Shown: positions 11,201-22,766 of the stretch, piece by piece | How positions within the stretch are numbered: position 1 is the stretch's first letter | Layout of the letters: the number at the start of each line of letters is the position of its first letter | Assembly: GCA_002261195.1 (NCBI GenBank) | Contig: MVBO01000139.1 | Coordinates: forward strand, 1 to 39,013 | From: Bifiguratus adelaidae | Taxonomy: Eukaryota; Mucoromycota; Endogonomycetes; Endogonales | Direction of reading: 5' to 3' | DNA length: 39,013 bases | The notes under the pieces: model-generated | Databases searched by the model: none | What the model was told of the DNA's origin: nothing | Seen by the model: only the letters and a program-made list of their open reading frames with translations | Made by a program: the position numbers and the translations under genes

Positions 11201-14200
11201 TCAACGCTCATCAGTTCAGTGTGATCGCCCGCATCATGGAGCTGGTATCCGATGTTCCCACTCTCCTGGAAGTAAGTGATCAGTGTAATGACCTTCCCGG
11301 CTTAACTTCTGTTGCCCATAGTTTTGCTTGTGGGTGCTCGATCGCACGAACGAAGCGGCCATGTACCCCGTAATTGTCGATTTACTGCGTCAGCATCGAA
11401 CTTATTGGATACTTTTGGGCGCTCAAAAGGACATACTAGGCGCTTTGATAGCCAAGGTAGGTAATTTAAGCAATTACGTAGCGGTCACTCAATGTCAACT
11501 GTAGTACCAATCCTTATTGCACCGTGGCCAATCTGAAGGCTCTATACAGGCGTATGCTATTTCCCTGATAGATGAAGGTGTGGAAGTCGAGAGTTCTGTC
11601 TCGGAGCAGATTTTGAGGCAACGGAAAGATAAGGTCGGTCATGATGGCACATATCGGATGTTGATTGTTGAACATGTCTTGCAGCCGACATCTCTCTCCA
11701 TGAAGGCGACACTAACAGATGTCGAGCTCATTAACTCTGCGATAATTGCCATCGCACCAGCGTCTGCCAGTACTGGCATTGTCTCCTTGCTCAAGAGTGG
11801 GTCCGACATACTGTTAGCAGATCTCATTCGAGTATCAATAAGCACTGTACTCAAGTCCAAGTCGCTTAATAACGAACTTGATTTGAGTCTCGATGGTGAA
11901 ACATCTGGACAGAGAGAAGGTCGTGCTTTGCAAACTTTGGTGCAAACCATCAAAAGCATGGCGCTCAGATTGCGTTCCGACGGCAACATCTCGGACATCA
12001 TTGTTGCAACACTCAATACTGCAGAGAATCAAAACCATATACGCGGTGGCAGCTCACAATACTTGCTCCGCGTCATTGTAGCTCTGCTTTATTCCCATTT
12101 GCTCGATTTAGCAAGTCTGGTGAAACAGTTTTGCCTACCACGCTTGGAGGCACTCGTTAAAGGATCGTCAGTGAGTGGAGTGTCACCAGGACAGCAGACA
12201 AAGGAAGCAACCGAGATACTATATCTGATCTTGATCTCATTCGACTGCGTTACACCTAATGAAGACAATGGTTTAGTCACCAACGTCGATTGGTTGCCGT
12301 CCCTGGAGGTAAGCGTCCCCAAGGTTAAAGAGATGGACAGGATGAGAATGATGCTCACACGCCCAATAGCAAATGCTTCATATAAGGTCGCAGCTCCGAA
12401 GTCTAAGAACGGCCAATCTACTTCAACTTATCTTCGATACTCTAAGTATCCTTACTTCAATAGAGATGCGGATCGACTTGAATCATTTCCTTCTGTATCC
12501 TATACAGGAGGTGAAGCGAGCCATGGTCCGCTCATCATTCTTGCGAAACACTTGCAGTGAGAACATGAGGACTACCTACATGCGATTTATGCGACTAGAT
12601 GCAGCCACGGAGGAAGAGAAAGCTTTGATACACCACAAGCTGAATTCTGCGTATTTGGCGTTGCTGAGCACCAACGCTGGTATGTTACGCACTAGATAAC
12701 CGATCTGCGCCGTGTCCTTAGCGATCTTGTCTTAGGCTTGGTTAGCGAAAGTATCGTATATACTGCGGATACTTGCTTAAGCGAAACGCAAGCCATATTC
12801 TCGGACCTGAATGTTTGGTCATTGACCGAATCCAGTGTTCGGCTATGGCTACTGGCAGACAAGATTGTGAAACTCACCAAGACAGTTGTGGGTGGAAATG
12901 CTGATGGCTACACGATCAGTCCAGTCTCAGAGCTCGACGAAAGCGCCAAGAAGGAGTGTGTAAATACCTTTGTGCGCGCCGTGTTCGAAGGATTCATACA
13001 TAGAAGCTGCGAAAGTGACCTCGGCACCGACCTCGTTGACTCGTTCATGCCAGGCATACCGCCAGGTGTCATCGTTGAGGTAAGTCCAGTCAATACTCTG
13101 TAGGTGAGGTGGTCCTGCAATGCTTAGCCGCGGATTAGTTGCTGAATTTTGGTGCGCAACAATTGCATCCCTCTGGATCCGCTGAAGGGTTTCCTGCTAA
13201 TATGATCTTGAGAATCAACAAAGGGACTCAGCTGGATGCATCGTCGGATGAGATTCGGTCGACACGTCAGTTGCGCATGTTTCACTATCTGATGCAAAAG
13301 CTTGCCGAACAATGCGAGGAACAATATTGGCTTCAATCACTGCGAGCCGATTTCGCCAAGCGCCTCCTCGCTGATCTGAGGGCTTATCAGGATGAGCAGA
13401 AGGTAGGGCCTTATCGGTATTTGATCTTCCCGGCATCACGGCGCTGAACGATTGCTTGTACAGATATTGAACATCATGCAAGCCACAGGAGCGTCCTACG
13501 AGGAGACCAGTAGAGTATTGTCAACCGAGTCGCAAAATATTGACAGCGTCATCGCTACACTCCGGCAACAAGATTCAATTCCGCAACCAATCGGTGCGGA
13601 GACTTTAACCAGAAGGACGATGCTGTCGGAGATCCGCTTGAACTGCCTCGTAAGATTGCGTCTGCTGCTACCCATATTACCTGTGATATGGCAAAATCCT
13701 GGCGATGATAATGTGGACGCTCTTCAATGGGTGTCAACGCTTACCAACTTGCTGTGTTGCTCATTCTTGCATGGTAACGGCTCCCATGAACGTTGCTTTG
13801 AGCTCTTCTTGGATGTCGTCTCGGTAATAATAGAAGAGTATCCGAAGGATCTTCGTCGGCAGGTCCTTACACAACAGGAGATCATACGACAAGATCTTGC
13901 AATCCCCGCCGTTTTTTACACCCGCGTTGCACGTGTCCTTCCATTCCAAACACACAATGTTTACCTCAACAACCTCAGCCGCAATTTATGGCAAAGTATC
14001 CTGCAAGGTAGCACCAATTCGGATCCAACACCACTATCGCAAGTTTTGAACACGACGACAAAGCCATGGGAATGGCTTGAGGAGTGCGGAACAGACGCTA
14101 ACGCTGGAGACAACGAAGGCCCGATCAATCTGGCGCTGTTTGGTGCGAAGAAGCTCAACAAGACCATGCAGACATATGTACGATGGTTTCGATTGGGTTT

Positions 14201-14528
14201 CGATGCCAACCCAAAGAGTGATACAGACCGCCATGACGAAGGCAGTCAATCCTTCAACTTTGAAGGTGAAAAGTCTATGGAGCGCATCTTGGTACCCAGT
14301 CGCAAAGTGAGGAAGATAGCCGACCTGGAGTTCTCAAACACGTTTACCCCTTCGCATGTTGAAATGGATGTCGATCCAGCTACGTCTCAGGACGATGAAG
14401 GTGATACCGCGACTTCGAAGTCGGACATTCAAATGATTGAGACCATAGAGATCGACGCATCAGACACCGAAGGTATTGACACTATTGCTACTACGCCCCT
14501 AAAGAGACGTCTAGTAGACGATTCATAG
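8271..14528 (+). CDS. MED12: Mediator complex subunit 12 (Srb8)
   Basis: MED12 belongs to the Mediator CDK8 kinase module and activates CDK8-cyclin C. Sixteen exons were placed with consistent phase: 8271-8292, 8351-8736, 8794-8921, 8983-9105, 9164-9260, 9312-9523, 9581-9788, 9836-9916, 9968-11091, 11151-11271, 11322-11456, 11505-12308, 12370-12679, 12736-13079, 13139-13402 and 13464-14528. They give 1807 residues. After a Ser/Thr/Gly-rich start comes the hallmark FPQKADQEEDQL...NVRNGFLDKP, then the Med12 domain around NRFTLNDQKKEQWMQELA and VPLARAVWYIK. The long helical body and the fungal C-terminal KPWEWLEE...INLALFGAKK follow, then an acidic tail. Exon 1 is only 22 nt; the ATG at 8271 is chosen because it splices in frame. 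The 5' region has an unexplained open frame that may include a uORF. Confidence 0.93.
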
Positions 14529-14664
14529 GCAACTTGACGGTTGTTAGTCTTGTAAAGGATCAAACAATCATGTACATTGGTATATTTGCACGTAGCAATG
14601 GTAGCTGAGTCTCCAGAGGCCTGTACATAATTTAGAAAGCCTATGCACATCACAGTCCACACTA

Positions 14665-16206
14665 TTAGAATGTCTTTTTGTGTATAATGTCCGGATCCTC
14701 TTGGTACTCCTCTGCTGACACCCACATCTATGACCAGCTTTAGCGGAGTTGGCATTGTGACATGTCTCTACCACATACCTTTTTAAATGTACTGAGGGAA
14801 GCCAAGATAGAGCCACCAATCCATGTGCTGTACTTTCGCTCCGGTGGTGCATAAATTTTGATCTTTATATCCTTCATCGCCAGCCTCTTGGTTTCGGCCA
14901 GCAAGCGGTCCCCAAAGCCTCGACAGAGTGTGGAACCACCAGATAAAACAACGTTGGCGTAAAGGGATTTCCGAAGATCAAGATCAGCACGACTGATGGA
15001 ATCTACCAGAAGCTGATGTATGCCGAGGTATTCCTGTCCAATCAGCTCTGGCTGGAATAGGATTTCGGGAGCTCTGAAGCGTTCTGATCCAAGCTGATTG
15101 CACGAATGGGTAAGTCGCTTCATCAGTCTCAAATGCGTTGTAAGCACTCACCTTGATGACATTACCATCAGGGAGCATGAAATCGTCGTATTTGCCAGTT
15201 GCTTCCTTCTCTTCCTTTGCTGGATTCAGGGCAAAGTAACAGCTCTTCTCTTTGATAATACGAACAACTTCCTTCTCTGCAGTGGTGTGGAAATTGTAAC
15301 CGGATTTCCGAAGGAGAAGCTGGAGATAGTCTGTGATATCCCTTCGTAAACAATAATGGTCAGTATCGTATACAGTCGCAAGCGCTCCCCTTCTCCGACT
15401 TACCTTCCGGCAATATCTATGCGTCGAATAGCATGCGGCATAGCAAAGCCTTCATATACAGGCACCGCATGCGTGACTCCATCGCCAGAATCTAGTACGA
15501 TGCCAGTAGTTCGGCCAGAAGAATATCTGAACAATGAAACAGCCGAAAATCAGGAGACATTTTCTTTACATCCGGCGTATCGGGACTTACAGACTGAGAA
15601 CGGCTTGAATAGACGTAAAAAGAGCTGGGACGTTGAAAGTCTCGAAGAAAATTTGTGCTGCAGTATCACGGTTCTGTCGCGGGTTGAGTGGTGCCTCTGT
15701 CAAAAGGACAGGATGCTATGTGCAAGGTATGAGTATGATCGAATATATTGCAAGGTACAAGACCGCCCACCTCTTCGGACAAAGTTTTGAGCTCTTCCGT
15801 GTATATGTATTGCCATATCTTTTCCATATCATCCCAATGGGTTACGACTCCATGTGCCAAAGGGTATCTGATTTTGAGTAGTCCTCGCAATTCCTGAGCG
15901 CGCCTTCCGATAAAATGATCTCCTTCTACCGCACCGGCCATGATGCGCGTATGCTTTGGACGTCCAACACTGTATCCGAGTCAGGAATGCTATCCAAACG
16001 TAGAGCAATATCACCCAGTGAACACATACAAAGACGGAAAGAAACACTTTGGTTGCTCCTCACCCGCAAAGCCTGCTTTTATGACACCGGACCCCTATGA
16101 AGCAAAAATCTGAGTATCAGACCCTGAAGCATACAGTCCGAGCAGATACATCACTTACATTGTCTACGACTACAGGCTGATTCGTCAGCACATCTTCATA
16201 CTCCAT
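14665..16206 (-). CDS. Actin-related protein 1 (centractin, dynactin subunit)
   Basis: Arp1 forms the short filament at the core of dynactin, which links dynein to membrane cargo and the nucleus. Exons on the minus strand are 16206-16159, 16094-16030, 15969-15771, 15715-15591, 15526-15404, 15341-15152, 15093-14779 and 14727-14665, giving 375 residues; human centractin has 376. Actin-fold motifs are intact: [11 protein letters not shown] (phosphate 1), VGRPKH, the TEAPLNP segment, [13 protein letters not shown] (phosphate 2), LSGGSTL and [13 protein letters not shown]. The end MWVS...HKKTF with a MWVSAEEY segment is Arp1-specific and separates it from actin. The start [13 protein letters not shown] matches the centractin N-terminus. 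The gene converges on MED12 and diverges from CDT1. Confidence 0.95.
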
Positions 16207-16343
16207 GACCAACCCAGTCTATTGTCGTGCGCGACAATGTGTAATGAATTAAGGGGAATTGCGTGACGTCATGCTTTTGATTTTCCTTCCCAGAGCGCGT
16301 CTTGCAAGTGCTTCAGCTGCACAATCCTTTGGTTTGGCGGACG
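16207..16343. promoter_or_regulatory. Divergent promoter Arp1 / Cdt1 with CRE palindrome
   Basis: The 137-bp spacer between two start codons carries a perfect TGACGTCA palindrome at 16264-16271, the consensus site of CREB/ATF-type bZIP factors. The site is 58 bp from the Arp1 ATG and 72 bp from the Cdt1 ATG, so it could serve both. Binding is inferred from the motif only. Confidence 0.5.
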
Positions 16344-18219
16344 ATGACCGAGAAGCACACGTTAAAGGACTATTTGCAGGTTCAGAAAGGCGCAATGTTT
16401 GATAGAGTAAGTCATAACCTGCTGAGGTCGTCATCCAGAGAACTAACCGCCATTCGTCGGTCCAGAAGCGTAGTGGTCTTAAACCTGATGCCTCTAATAT
16501 GACGCAACCCGTCAAGAGGCAGCGCGTAGAAGAAAGGAGAAATCCGTTTCTGAAGGCGCGGCCCGTCACGGTCCAACAAAGCAATACCCCGACAAACTCG
16601 CGTCTACCAACACGGGTTACGAATACCGACAAGCATCAGACTGTTCTTTCATTTGTGCAAAAGGACGAGATGCAAAGGCCAGAGCAAACAACCCCGAAAC
16701 ACCGCAGCCCTATAGAGACACAAGGCGATCCATATCCCACCCCCACATCACAGCATTCGAGGGAAGAAGCGATAAAAGATACCACCCTTTCAGATACCGT
16801 TTTGCCGCAAGCGGAGTGAGTAAAGATGAACTTTTCACGTCAAACTCGCAGAATCTTACTTTGTACCGTACTATTCAGAGATACCCAAGATGACGCACCA
16901 ACACTTCTTCAGTCTAAACCTGCAACTTTCAAGACGAGTCGTGCTAAAATACCTCGTTTGCCTCCGTCCGTTCGCTATGGTCATCTCATTGATCCCGAGA
17001 ATGGCCTACCCTTGGCTCAGAAATACGCTCTTCTCGAATCTCTTGCCAGCACGCTTGACGACACCGTCGTGTATTACAAGGGTCAAAACATGAGTTGTGC
17101 GTACCACAAAATCAAGGCAACCGTACAAGTAGGATCCAAGAGGTGGGTTTCGACGACATCAGCGAGGGTAGAGAAACCATATCAGACCTGACCTTTGCAC
17201 AGAAACTTTGAACTGACGCATCTGGGTCAACTGATGACCGTCGTACCCGAACATTACGTGGTCAGGCCAGTCTCAATCAATCACGAGGGTCAAAAGATAA
17301 ATTCTCTGGCCATCGATTTTCCGACTTTAGGATCATCACGAGAAAGTGATTCGACAGTACAAAGCAATCTCAATGTCATGACTACAAAGATCGCCATAGA
17401 ACGCAAACGAAGGCTTCATGGACGGCTGCTCGATAAGATGAAGCAGGAACATAAGGTATGTGACGACTGCAGCCCATGTTGCAAGACAACTATCTAATCT
17501 CCAAATAGAAATTTCTAATTGCTCAGGATGCGGACAACCTAGTACAGACCAAAAAACTCCGAGCATGGCACCCTCGCTTCGATGTTGATTCCGTGCCTGA
17601 TATCCCATGTGCCGAACTGCCCCAACTCGACAAGCCGGTGGTGGATCTCAAAGCAGTTTTTGGGCTATCCGAACGGTCTCAACCATCCACAAAGTCACAC
17701 GAGCAATCTCAACAAAAACGGCACGATCTCCTGCGAAGAATTGACGCCCAACTCGGCAAACATTCGCCGCGTGTGCAAGAACTTTCTGCGAACACGAGTG
17801 CTTCTCCATCCACCTCAGGCGACGCCAAATTGCCCCTGCAAGCTAGATCATTGCAGCTCTTGGATCGCATTCGAGCAAAAGAACAGGAGAAAGCGAAAAA
17901 GATCATGTACGCCCCGCCTCCAGAGGTGACTGAACGACAGAATCTGCTCAAGACATTACCTCGAGTCGTCGAGACAGTTCAATTCTTATTTACAGGAGAG
18001 AAGAGAGCCGTACTTGGCCTGCAAGATGTTGTTCGAAGGTTGATTGACAGTCTTGGCATGTCAATGTCCGAAATGGAGGTGACAAAGCACCTGCACGCAA
18101 TGGCCAAAGAACTGCCCATGTGGTGCGAAATTGTTAATCCTGGTTCAGGAGATGTCTTACGCGTTGATACCTCCATGAAACTCAAGGACCTTAAAGAACG
18201 TCTCAATGCTTTACACTAA
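16344..18219 (+). CDS. DNA replication licensing factor Cdt1
   Basis: Cdt1 loads the MCM2-7 helicase at origins with ORC and Cdc6. Five exons (16344-16406, 16466-16815, 16879-17142, 17203-17455, 17509-18219) give 546 residues. The central winged-helix region shows LPLAQKYALLESLASTLD and HKIKATVQVGSKRNFELTHLGQL, typical of the geminin-binding/CDT1 domain. The C-terminal MCM-binding winged helix contains LGLQDVVRRLIDSLGMSMSE and ends MKLKDLKERLNALH. The N-terminal region is disordered and Lys/Arg/Pro-rich. Residues 4-15 (KHTLKDYLQVQK) resemble a PIP degron with the Asp and the +4 Lys kept but Gln and Phe replaced. A longer non-ATG frame precedes the chosen ATG. Neighbours do not form an operon. 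Confidence 0.9.
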
Positions 18220-18357
18220 TCCATGTACATGTCGGAATGACCCATCTGTAAAAATCGCATTGTCATTCCATCATTTTGCCCTGTGCCAAGCTAAATCAAT
18301 CAATCCCCTCAAAACACGTCACACTAACCTTGACATCTCTTTCTTCTCCCTTTCACC

Positions 18358-19145
18358 ATGAACATCTTTAGGCTGACGGCAGACTTGATGCACCTTGCGT
18401 CCATCTTCATACTGCTCCTCAAAATACAAAAGACGCGGTCATGTGCAGGTCAGTAGCACATCAAGCGCATGCCAGATAATCCCCTGAACACCTCCAGGTA
18501 TCTCTTTCAAGTCGCAGCTTCTCTACGCCCTCGTGTTCATCACACGCTACATTGACCTCTTCTTCTACTGGGTCTCTCTCTACAATACCCTAATGAAGAT
18601 CTTCTTCATCGGTTCTTCGCTGTATATCGTCTATCTGATGCAAGTCAAATTCAGAGCGACCAATGATCCCGTGTTGGATACCTTCCGCATCGAGTATTTG
18701 CTGGCGCCGTGTGCGCTCTTGGCACTTGTGGCCAATTATGCGTTCACCGCTCAAGAGGTAGGTTAAAGACGGAGGGTAGGGTCCGTGGTTGACCCGAGAT
18801 TGGTAGATTCTTTGGGCGTTCAGTGTCTACTTGGAAGCAGGAGCTATTCTTCCCCAGCTCTTTATGCTGCAACGACGCGGTGAAGCCGAAACGATCACGA
18901 CACATTACTTGTTTGCATTGGGAGCTTATCGAGGATTGTACCTGTTGAACTGGATTTATCGGTACTGGGCCGAAGGTTATGTGGATTGGATCGCTTGGAT
19001 TGCCGGACTGGTGCAAACCGGTCTTTACACTGACTTCTTTTACATCTATTACACCAAGTAAGTGCAATACGTGTAAACAAGGAATGCGAGGGCTCATTGG
19101 GTATGTAGGGTGCTAAAAGGACAAAAGTTTGAGTTGCCGGCCTAG
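18358..19145 (+). CDS. ERD2: ER lumen protein-retaining receptor (KDEL/HDEL receptor)
   Basis: Erd2 is a seven-helix membrane receptor that returns escaped K/HDEL proteins from Golgi to ER. Four exons (18358-18448, 18498-18757, 18807-19057, 19109-19145) give exactly 212 residues, the usual family length. The protein starts [16 protein letters not shown], then contains [24 protein letters not shown] and FRIEYLL in the conserved transmembrane core. [34 protein letters not shown] and TDFFYIYYT are family signature segments. The C-terminus KGQKFELPA corresponds to the cytosolic tail with a Lys needed for retrieval. The leader just before the ATG is pyrimidine-rich (tctctttcttctccctttc), common at fungal transcription starts. 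Confidence 0.97.
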
Positions 19146-19253
19146 GCCTATCCTTGTCATTGGGATGCTCAAAATCAGAGAATAAACATGGTCTACTCTA
19201 ATCACATCCTCGATTACTATGACCCTTCTGGCCCAGGAAGTGAGCGTACAAGC

Positions 19254-20561
19254 TCAGTATTTTGCATTAAGCAGAAATATTCTGCTAAAGATCAAGAGAC
19301 CTTGCGGAAAGGGTGGATTACGGAGATGTAGCGATATCCAGTATTTAAGGGATCGCTTCAGATGCGTTTCGGAAACATCCACCGATCGCCTGAACAATCA
19401 TGAGCACACGACATGGAGCACACGACATGATGCACAAGCTGCTGCGACTCACATGCCACGTTCTTCGGCTGCAGATTGCAATTCTGGCAACACTAGGGAA
19501 TCCACACCGTCTTTGGCAATGAGCTAAATCACCATGAGCCATCGCACTCCCCTTTCCAATAGCGTTTGTCTCACCTGATCGTCACGACGAAGGTAATCTA
19601 AATGTGATTGTAACCGTCGGATCAACATGCCCTTTGTAGCAAATCGATGGCCCAATCCCATGAATCTAGGCCCATTATCAACCTTTAAGCTCTTTCGCAT
19701 TCCAAGGGCATGACTTATTACTCACTTGCAGTAGGCTTTTAGATGCGGTCGATCAATGTGCTGCAATTCGAAATCGGGACCAAATTGCTTGGAGATTCGT
19801 ATCATGCCATTGACGTTTGCAAAATCTTCCTTGGAGATCTAAAGACTGCTGTCAAGATCGGCGTCTCGTTGTACCAATCAGGACTTACGGCCTTGATACT
19901 CTTTGAGGATTCAAGGACATTTTGAGACATGACATTGCGCTTTTCGTACATTTTTCTCCTGAGCTTCTCCTGTACATCCAAATGGTCTGTTAGTGTCTAG
20001 ACGAGCATAAATTGAGGAGACGTACCAGTTGTGCGTTGGTGATACAGGTACTGGGGATTAAGCCGGGCACGAACATCACGACAAGTGGAATCTGAAATGG
20101 TGTTGAGCGTCAGTATCGAAGCTTCTCCTCGTACCAAGCCATCCACTCACCCATTCTCCAACAATGATAAATGTGATGACAAACGGTACCAGCTTGCGAA
20201 AGTCCTTGTTGGACCGGTGGATCTGGATCGTCGTCTCAACCTATACCCTTGACAACGAGCATATCTGCTTTCTTACCAACTGGAATTCAGATCGCGATAG
20301 TACATGACCTTGCGATTCCTTCTCTCTGAGCTCCTTGGCATGCTTATGATTCGCCCATAGCAACTTTGTGCCATCCTTGTAGAATCGTGCAAGTTCCTTG
20401 GCATTCTTCCAAAACTGAGCAATCTTGTTGGTCGGCTGTGGTGGAGGTGTTTTGGCACTACGTTGCAACTGCCACATGCGATCGGTGCTCAGTTTCCGCC
20501 GAGTCGGCACTGTATAGTAGGCATGGCGACATACGCGCGGTATCCAATGTTTATTCATCAT
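19254..20561 (-). CDS. Short LETM1/Mdm38-like mitochondrial inner membrane protein
   Basis: LETM1/Mdm38 proteins act in mitochondrial K+/H+ or Ca2+/H+ balance and in ribosome anchoring. Exons on the minus strand are 20561-20277, 20240-20151, 20091-20026, 19969-19889, 19829-19726, 19665-19575, 19523-19453 and 19389-19254, giving 307 residues. The basic N-terminus (RVCRHAYYTVPTRRKLS) looks like a presequence. Next come FWKNAKELARFYKDG, then one membrane segment, LVPFVITFIIVGEWIPLVV, followed by PGLIPST. The ribosome-binding-like domain shows IDRPHLKAYCKF, LIAKDGVDSLVLPELQSAAEERG and LLIFSRIF, where it stops. Coiled-coil and EF-hand regions of the longer relatives are absent. The first ATG of an ATG pair is used; a TTG in frame upstream is ignored. 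Confidence 0.88.
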
Positions 20562-20822
20562 GAATTGCAAAGAGATAAGTGCGAATTGACAGACAACGTT
20601 TTATGATTTAGGAGTAAAAGCGCGCGCATCATCATCGATCTCGCGATGGAGAGGTGTATCCATCTGTGTAGGTGTGTGCTGTTCCTGGCCCCAATCCCAC
20701 AAATTCTCACTCGGCAATGAGGCAATTGCTTGTTTTCCTTTTGGAGTCGTGGGAAAAACGGCAACGGCAAATCCCTTAAAAGAGCTTGTAACGCGCGGCT
20801 CCCTTGTTGCTCTTGTTCTTTT
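20562..20822. promoter_or_regulatory. Divergent promoter LETM1-like / glutamate dehydrogenase
   Basis: A 261-bp spacer separates two divergently transcribed genes whose products are both predicted mitochondrial. No strong TATA box or repeated site was recognised. Confidence 0.4.
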
Positions 20823-22705
20823 ATGTTGGCAGCACGAGCAATAAGGTAAGTTGGGGTATATACACCTAAAAAAGTATTGACTGGTGTATAGATTGGCGAG
20901 ACCCTTTGCGGGGGATTCTCTCACGCGCAAGTTAACCACTGGTAAGGGTATAAGCGGTGATATAGAAAGCGGACAGCTGAAGTAGAGAATTCAGCCGCAG
21001 TGGAGACAGCTTGTGAGCCTAATGAGCCTCACTTCTTGGAGTCGGTGGAAATGTACTATGATAAGGTACACGTTCATGAGCACAGTTACTTGGAACAGTT
21101 TCCTGACACCTTTAGGCCGCGTCATTGAGTAAGGTGAACCCTGGCACGTTGGCCCACATCAAGGCTGTAGATAGCGTGCTCAGTGTTACCTTTCCCATTG
21201 AGGTAAGGGAATGGCGCATACAGGGCATTGATCTGATACAGGCGCTCATACTGCTCTAGACCACCGACAAGAAGTTTGAGATCATTGAAGGCTATCGGGC
21301 TCAGCATTCGCGTCATCGTCTTCCTGTCAAGGGTGGTATTCGCTTCTCTGAAGAAGTTCATCTTGAGGAGGTCGAGGGTAACTATGAACGTGTGCTTATG
21401 CGCAGATCAGGTTTACTTACGTAATATTCCGATCTTAGCCTTGGCTGCTCTCATGACCTTCAAGTGCGCTGTTGTGGATGTTCCATGTAAGTAGCACCTC
21501 TGACATGTTGTGCTATGCCCTATATTTAACATGACGCACAGTTGGTGGAGCCAAGGGAGGCATCAAGATTGACCCGAAGAAGTATACCGTTGAACAACTC
21601 GAGCGAATCACGCGTCGTTATACCATGGAACTATGTCAAAAGAAATTCATTGGCCCCGGTATTGATGTGCCTGCTCCTGATGTCGGCACGGGACCTCGCG
21701 AGATGTCCTGGATCATGGATACTTTCCGTCAATTCAATGTGGATGATGTTAACGCGGCCGGATGTGTTACTGGCAAGCCAATTTCGCAGGGAGGTGTTCG
21801 GGGTCGGAATGAGGCCACCGGTCTCGGTGTATACTATGGTGTTCGGGAGTTTTTGACGTATCCCGAGGTGCAAAAGGCTACCGGTCTTTCCGCACGCATT
21901 GATGGTACGAAGGTGGTCATTCAAGGCTTTGGTAACGTTGGGTACTGGGCTGCCAAGTTCTTTGAAAACAATGGTGCCAAGATTGTCGGTATTGGTGAGC
22001 GTGATTGCTCCGTTTACAATCCAGAAGGGATCAATGTCCAAGAAATCTTCTCCCATCTCAAAGAAAAGGGTTCCTTCCGAGGTTACAAGGACGTCAAGAT
22101 CATCGATGAACCTGCCAAGATACTTGAGACCGAGTGTGATGTGCTAATTCCCGCCGCACTAGAGCGTCAAATTGGTCTTCGCAACGTCCACAAGCTCAAG
22201 GCCAAGCTTATCGGTGAAGCCGCCAATGGTCCTCTTACACCGGGCGCTCACGAAGTTTTGGTCGCCAAAGGTGTTCCCGTCATTCCTGATCTTTTGCTCA
22301 ACTCTGGTGGTGTCACTGTATCCTACTTTGAATGGCTCAAGAACCTCTCGCACGTTCGTTTCGGTCGTATGAACAAGAAATGGGACGAATCTGGCAAGGC
22401 TAAGCTCGTCGGTCTCGTCGAAGCCAGTGCTGGTCGAAAACTGACCGAGGTTGAGCGCAGACAAATCGTTCATGGAGCCGAGGAACACGAACTGGTGTAC
22501 TCTGGTCTAGAAGACACCATGATGCTTGCTTGCGAAGAGACGCGCGTCACCGCGAATGAAAGGGTACGTGTTGCATGCCCTTGAGAACGAATTGAGTCTC
22601 ATGCTCGTTTTATAGAATACCGACTATCGTACTGCCGCCCTCATCAACGCCATCCAAAAGATTGCCACGGTCTACGAAGGTTCTGGCATGATCTTTATGT
22701 CATAG
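20823..22705 (+). CDS. Mitochondrial glutamate dehydrogenase, GLUD type
   Basis: The enzyme interconverts glutamate and 2-oxoglutarate plus ammonium. Eight exons (20823-20845, 20892-20941, 20995-21065, 21116-21202, 21260-21377, 21439-21486, 21542-22563, 22616-22705) give 502 residues. The N-terminus [19 protein letters not shown] is a likely mitochondrial presequence built from two tiny exons. Conserved core: [32 protein letters not shown] with the catalytic Lys, [27 protein letters not shown] and the Rossmann GFGNVG. The C-terminal part has [15 protein letters not shown] followed by an antenna-like insertion, then VYSGLEDTM. Length and motifs match animal GLUD1 and its bacterial relatives, not the usual fungal 450-residue NADP enzyme nor the 1000-residue NAD enzyme. 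Cofactor preference cannot be read reliably. Confidence 0.93.
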
Positions 22706-22766
22706 AGAGACCAATTGTTTGTCATTTTACATGTTTTCAACAAACGATTATAGAGTCTAAAGCGCG

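Noticed and set aside
19254-19389. Apparent frameshift in the last LETM1-like exon
   Set aside because: Recounting the aaaggg run shows the frame is continuous through the LLIFSRIF segment.
19219-19527. 102-codon plus-strand frame between the KDEL receptor and the LETM1-like gene
   Set aside because: It lies opposite LETM1-like exons and starts within intergenic sequence; no homology was recognised.
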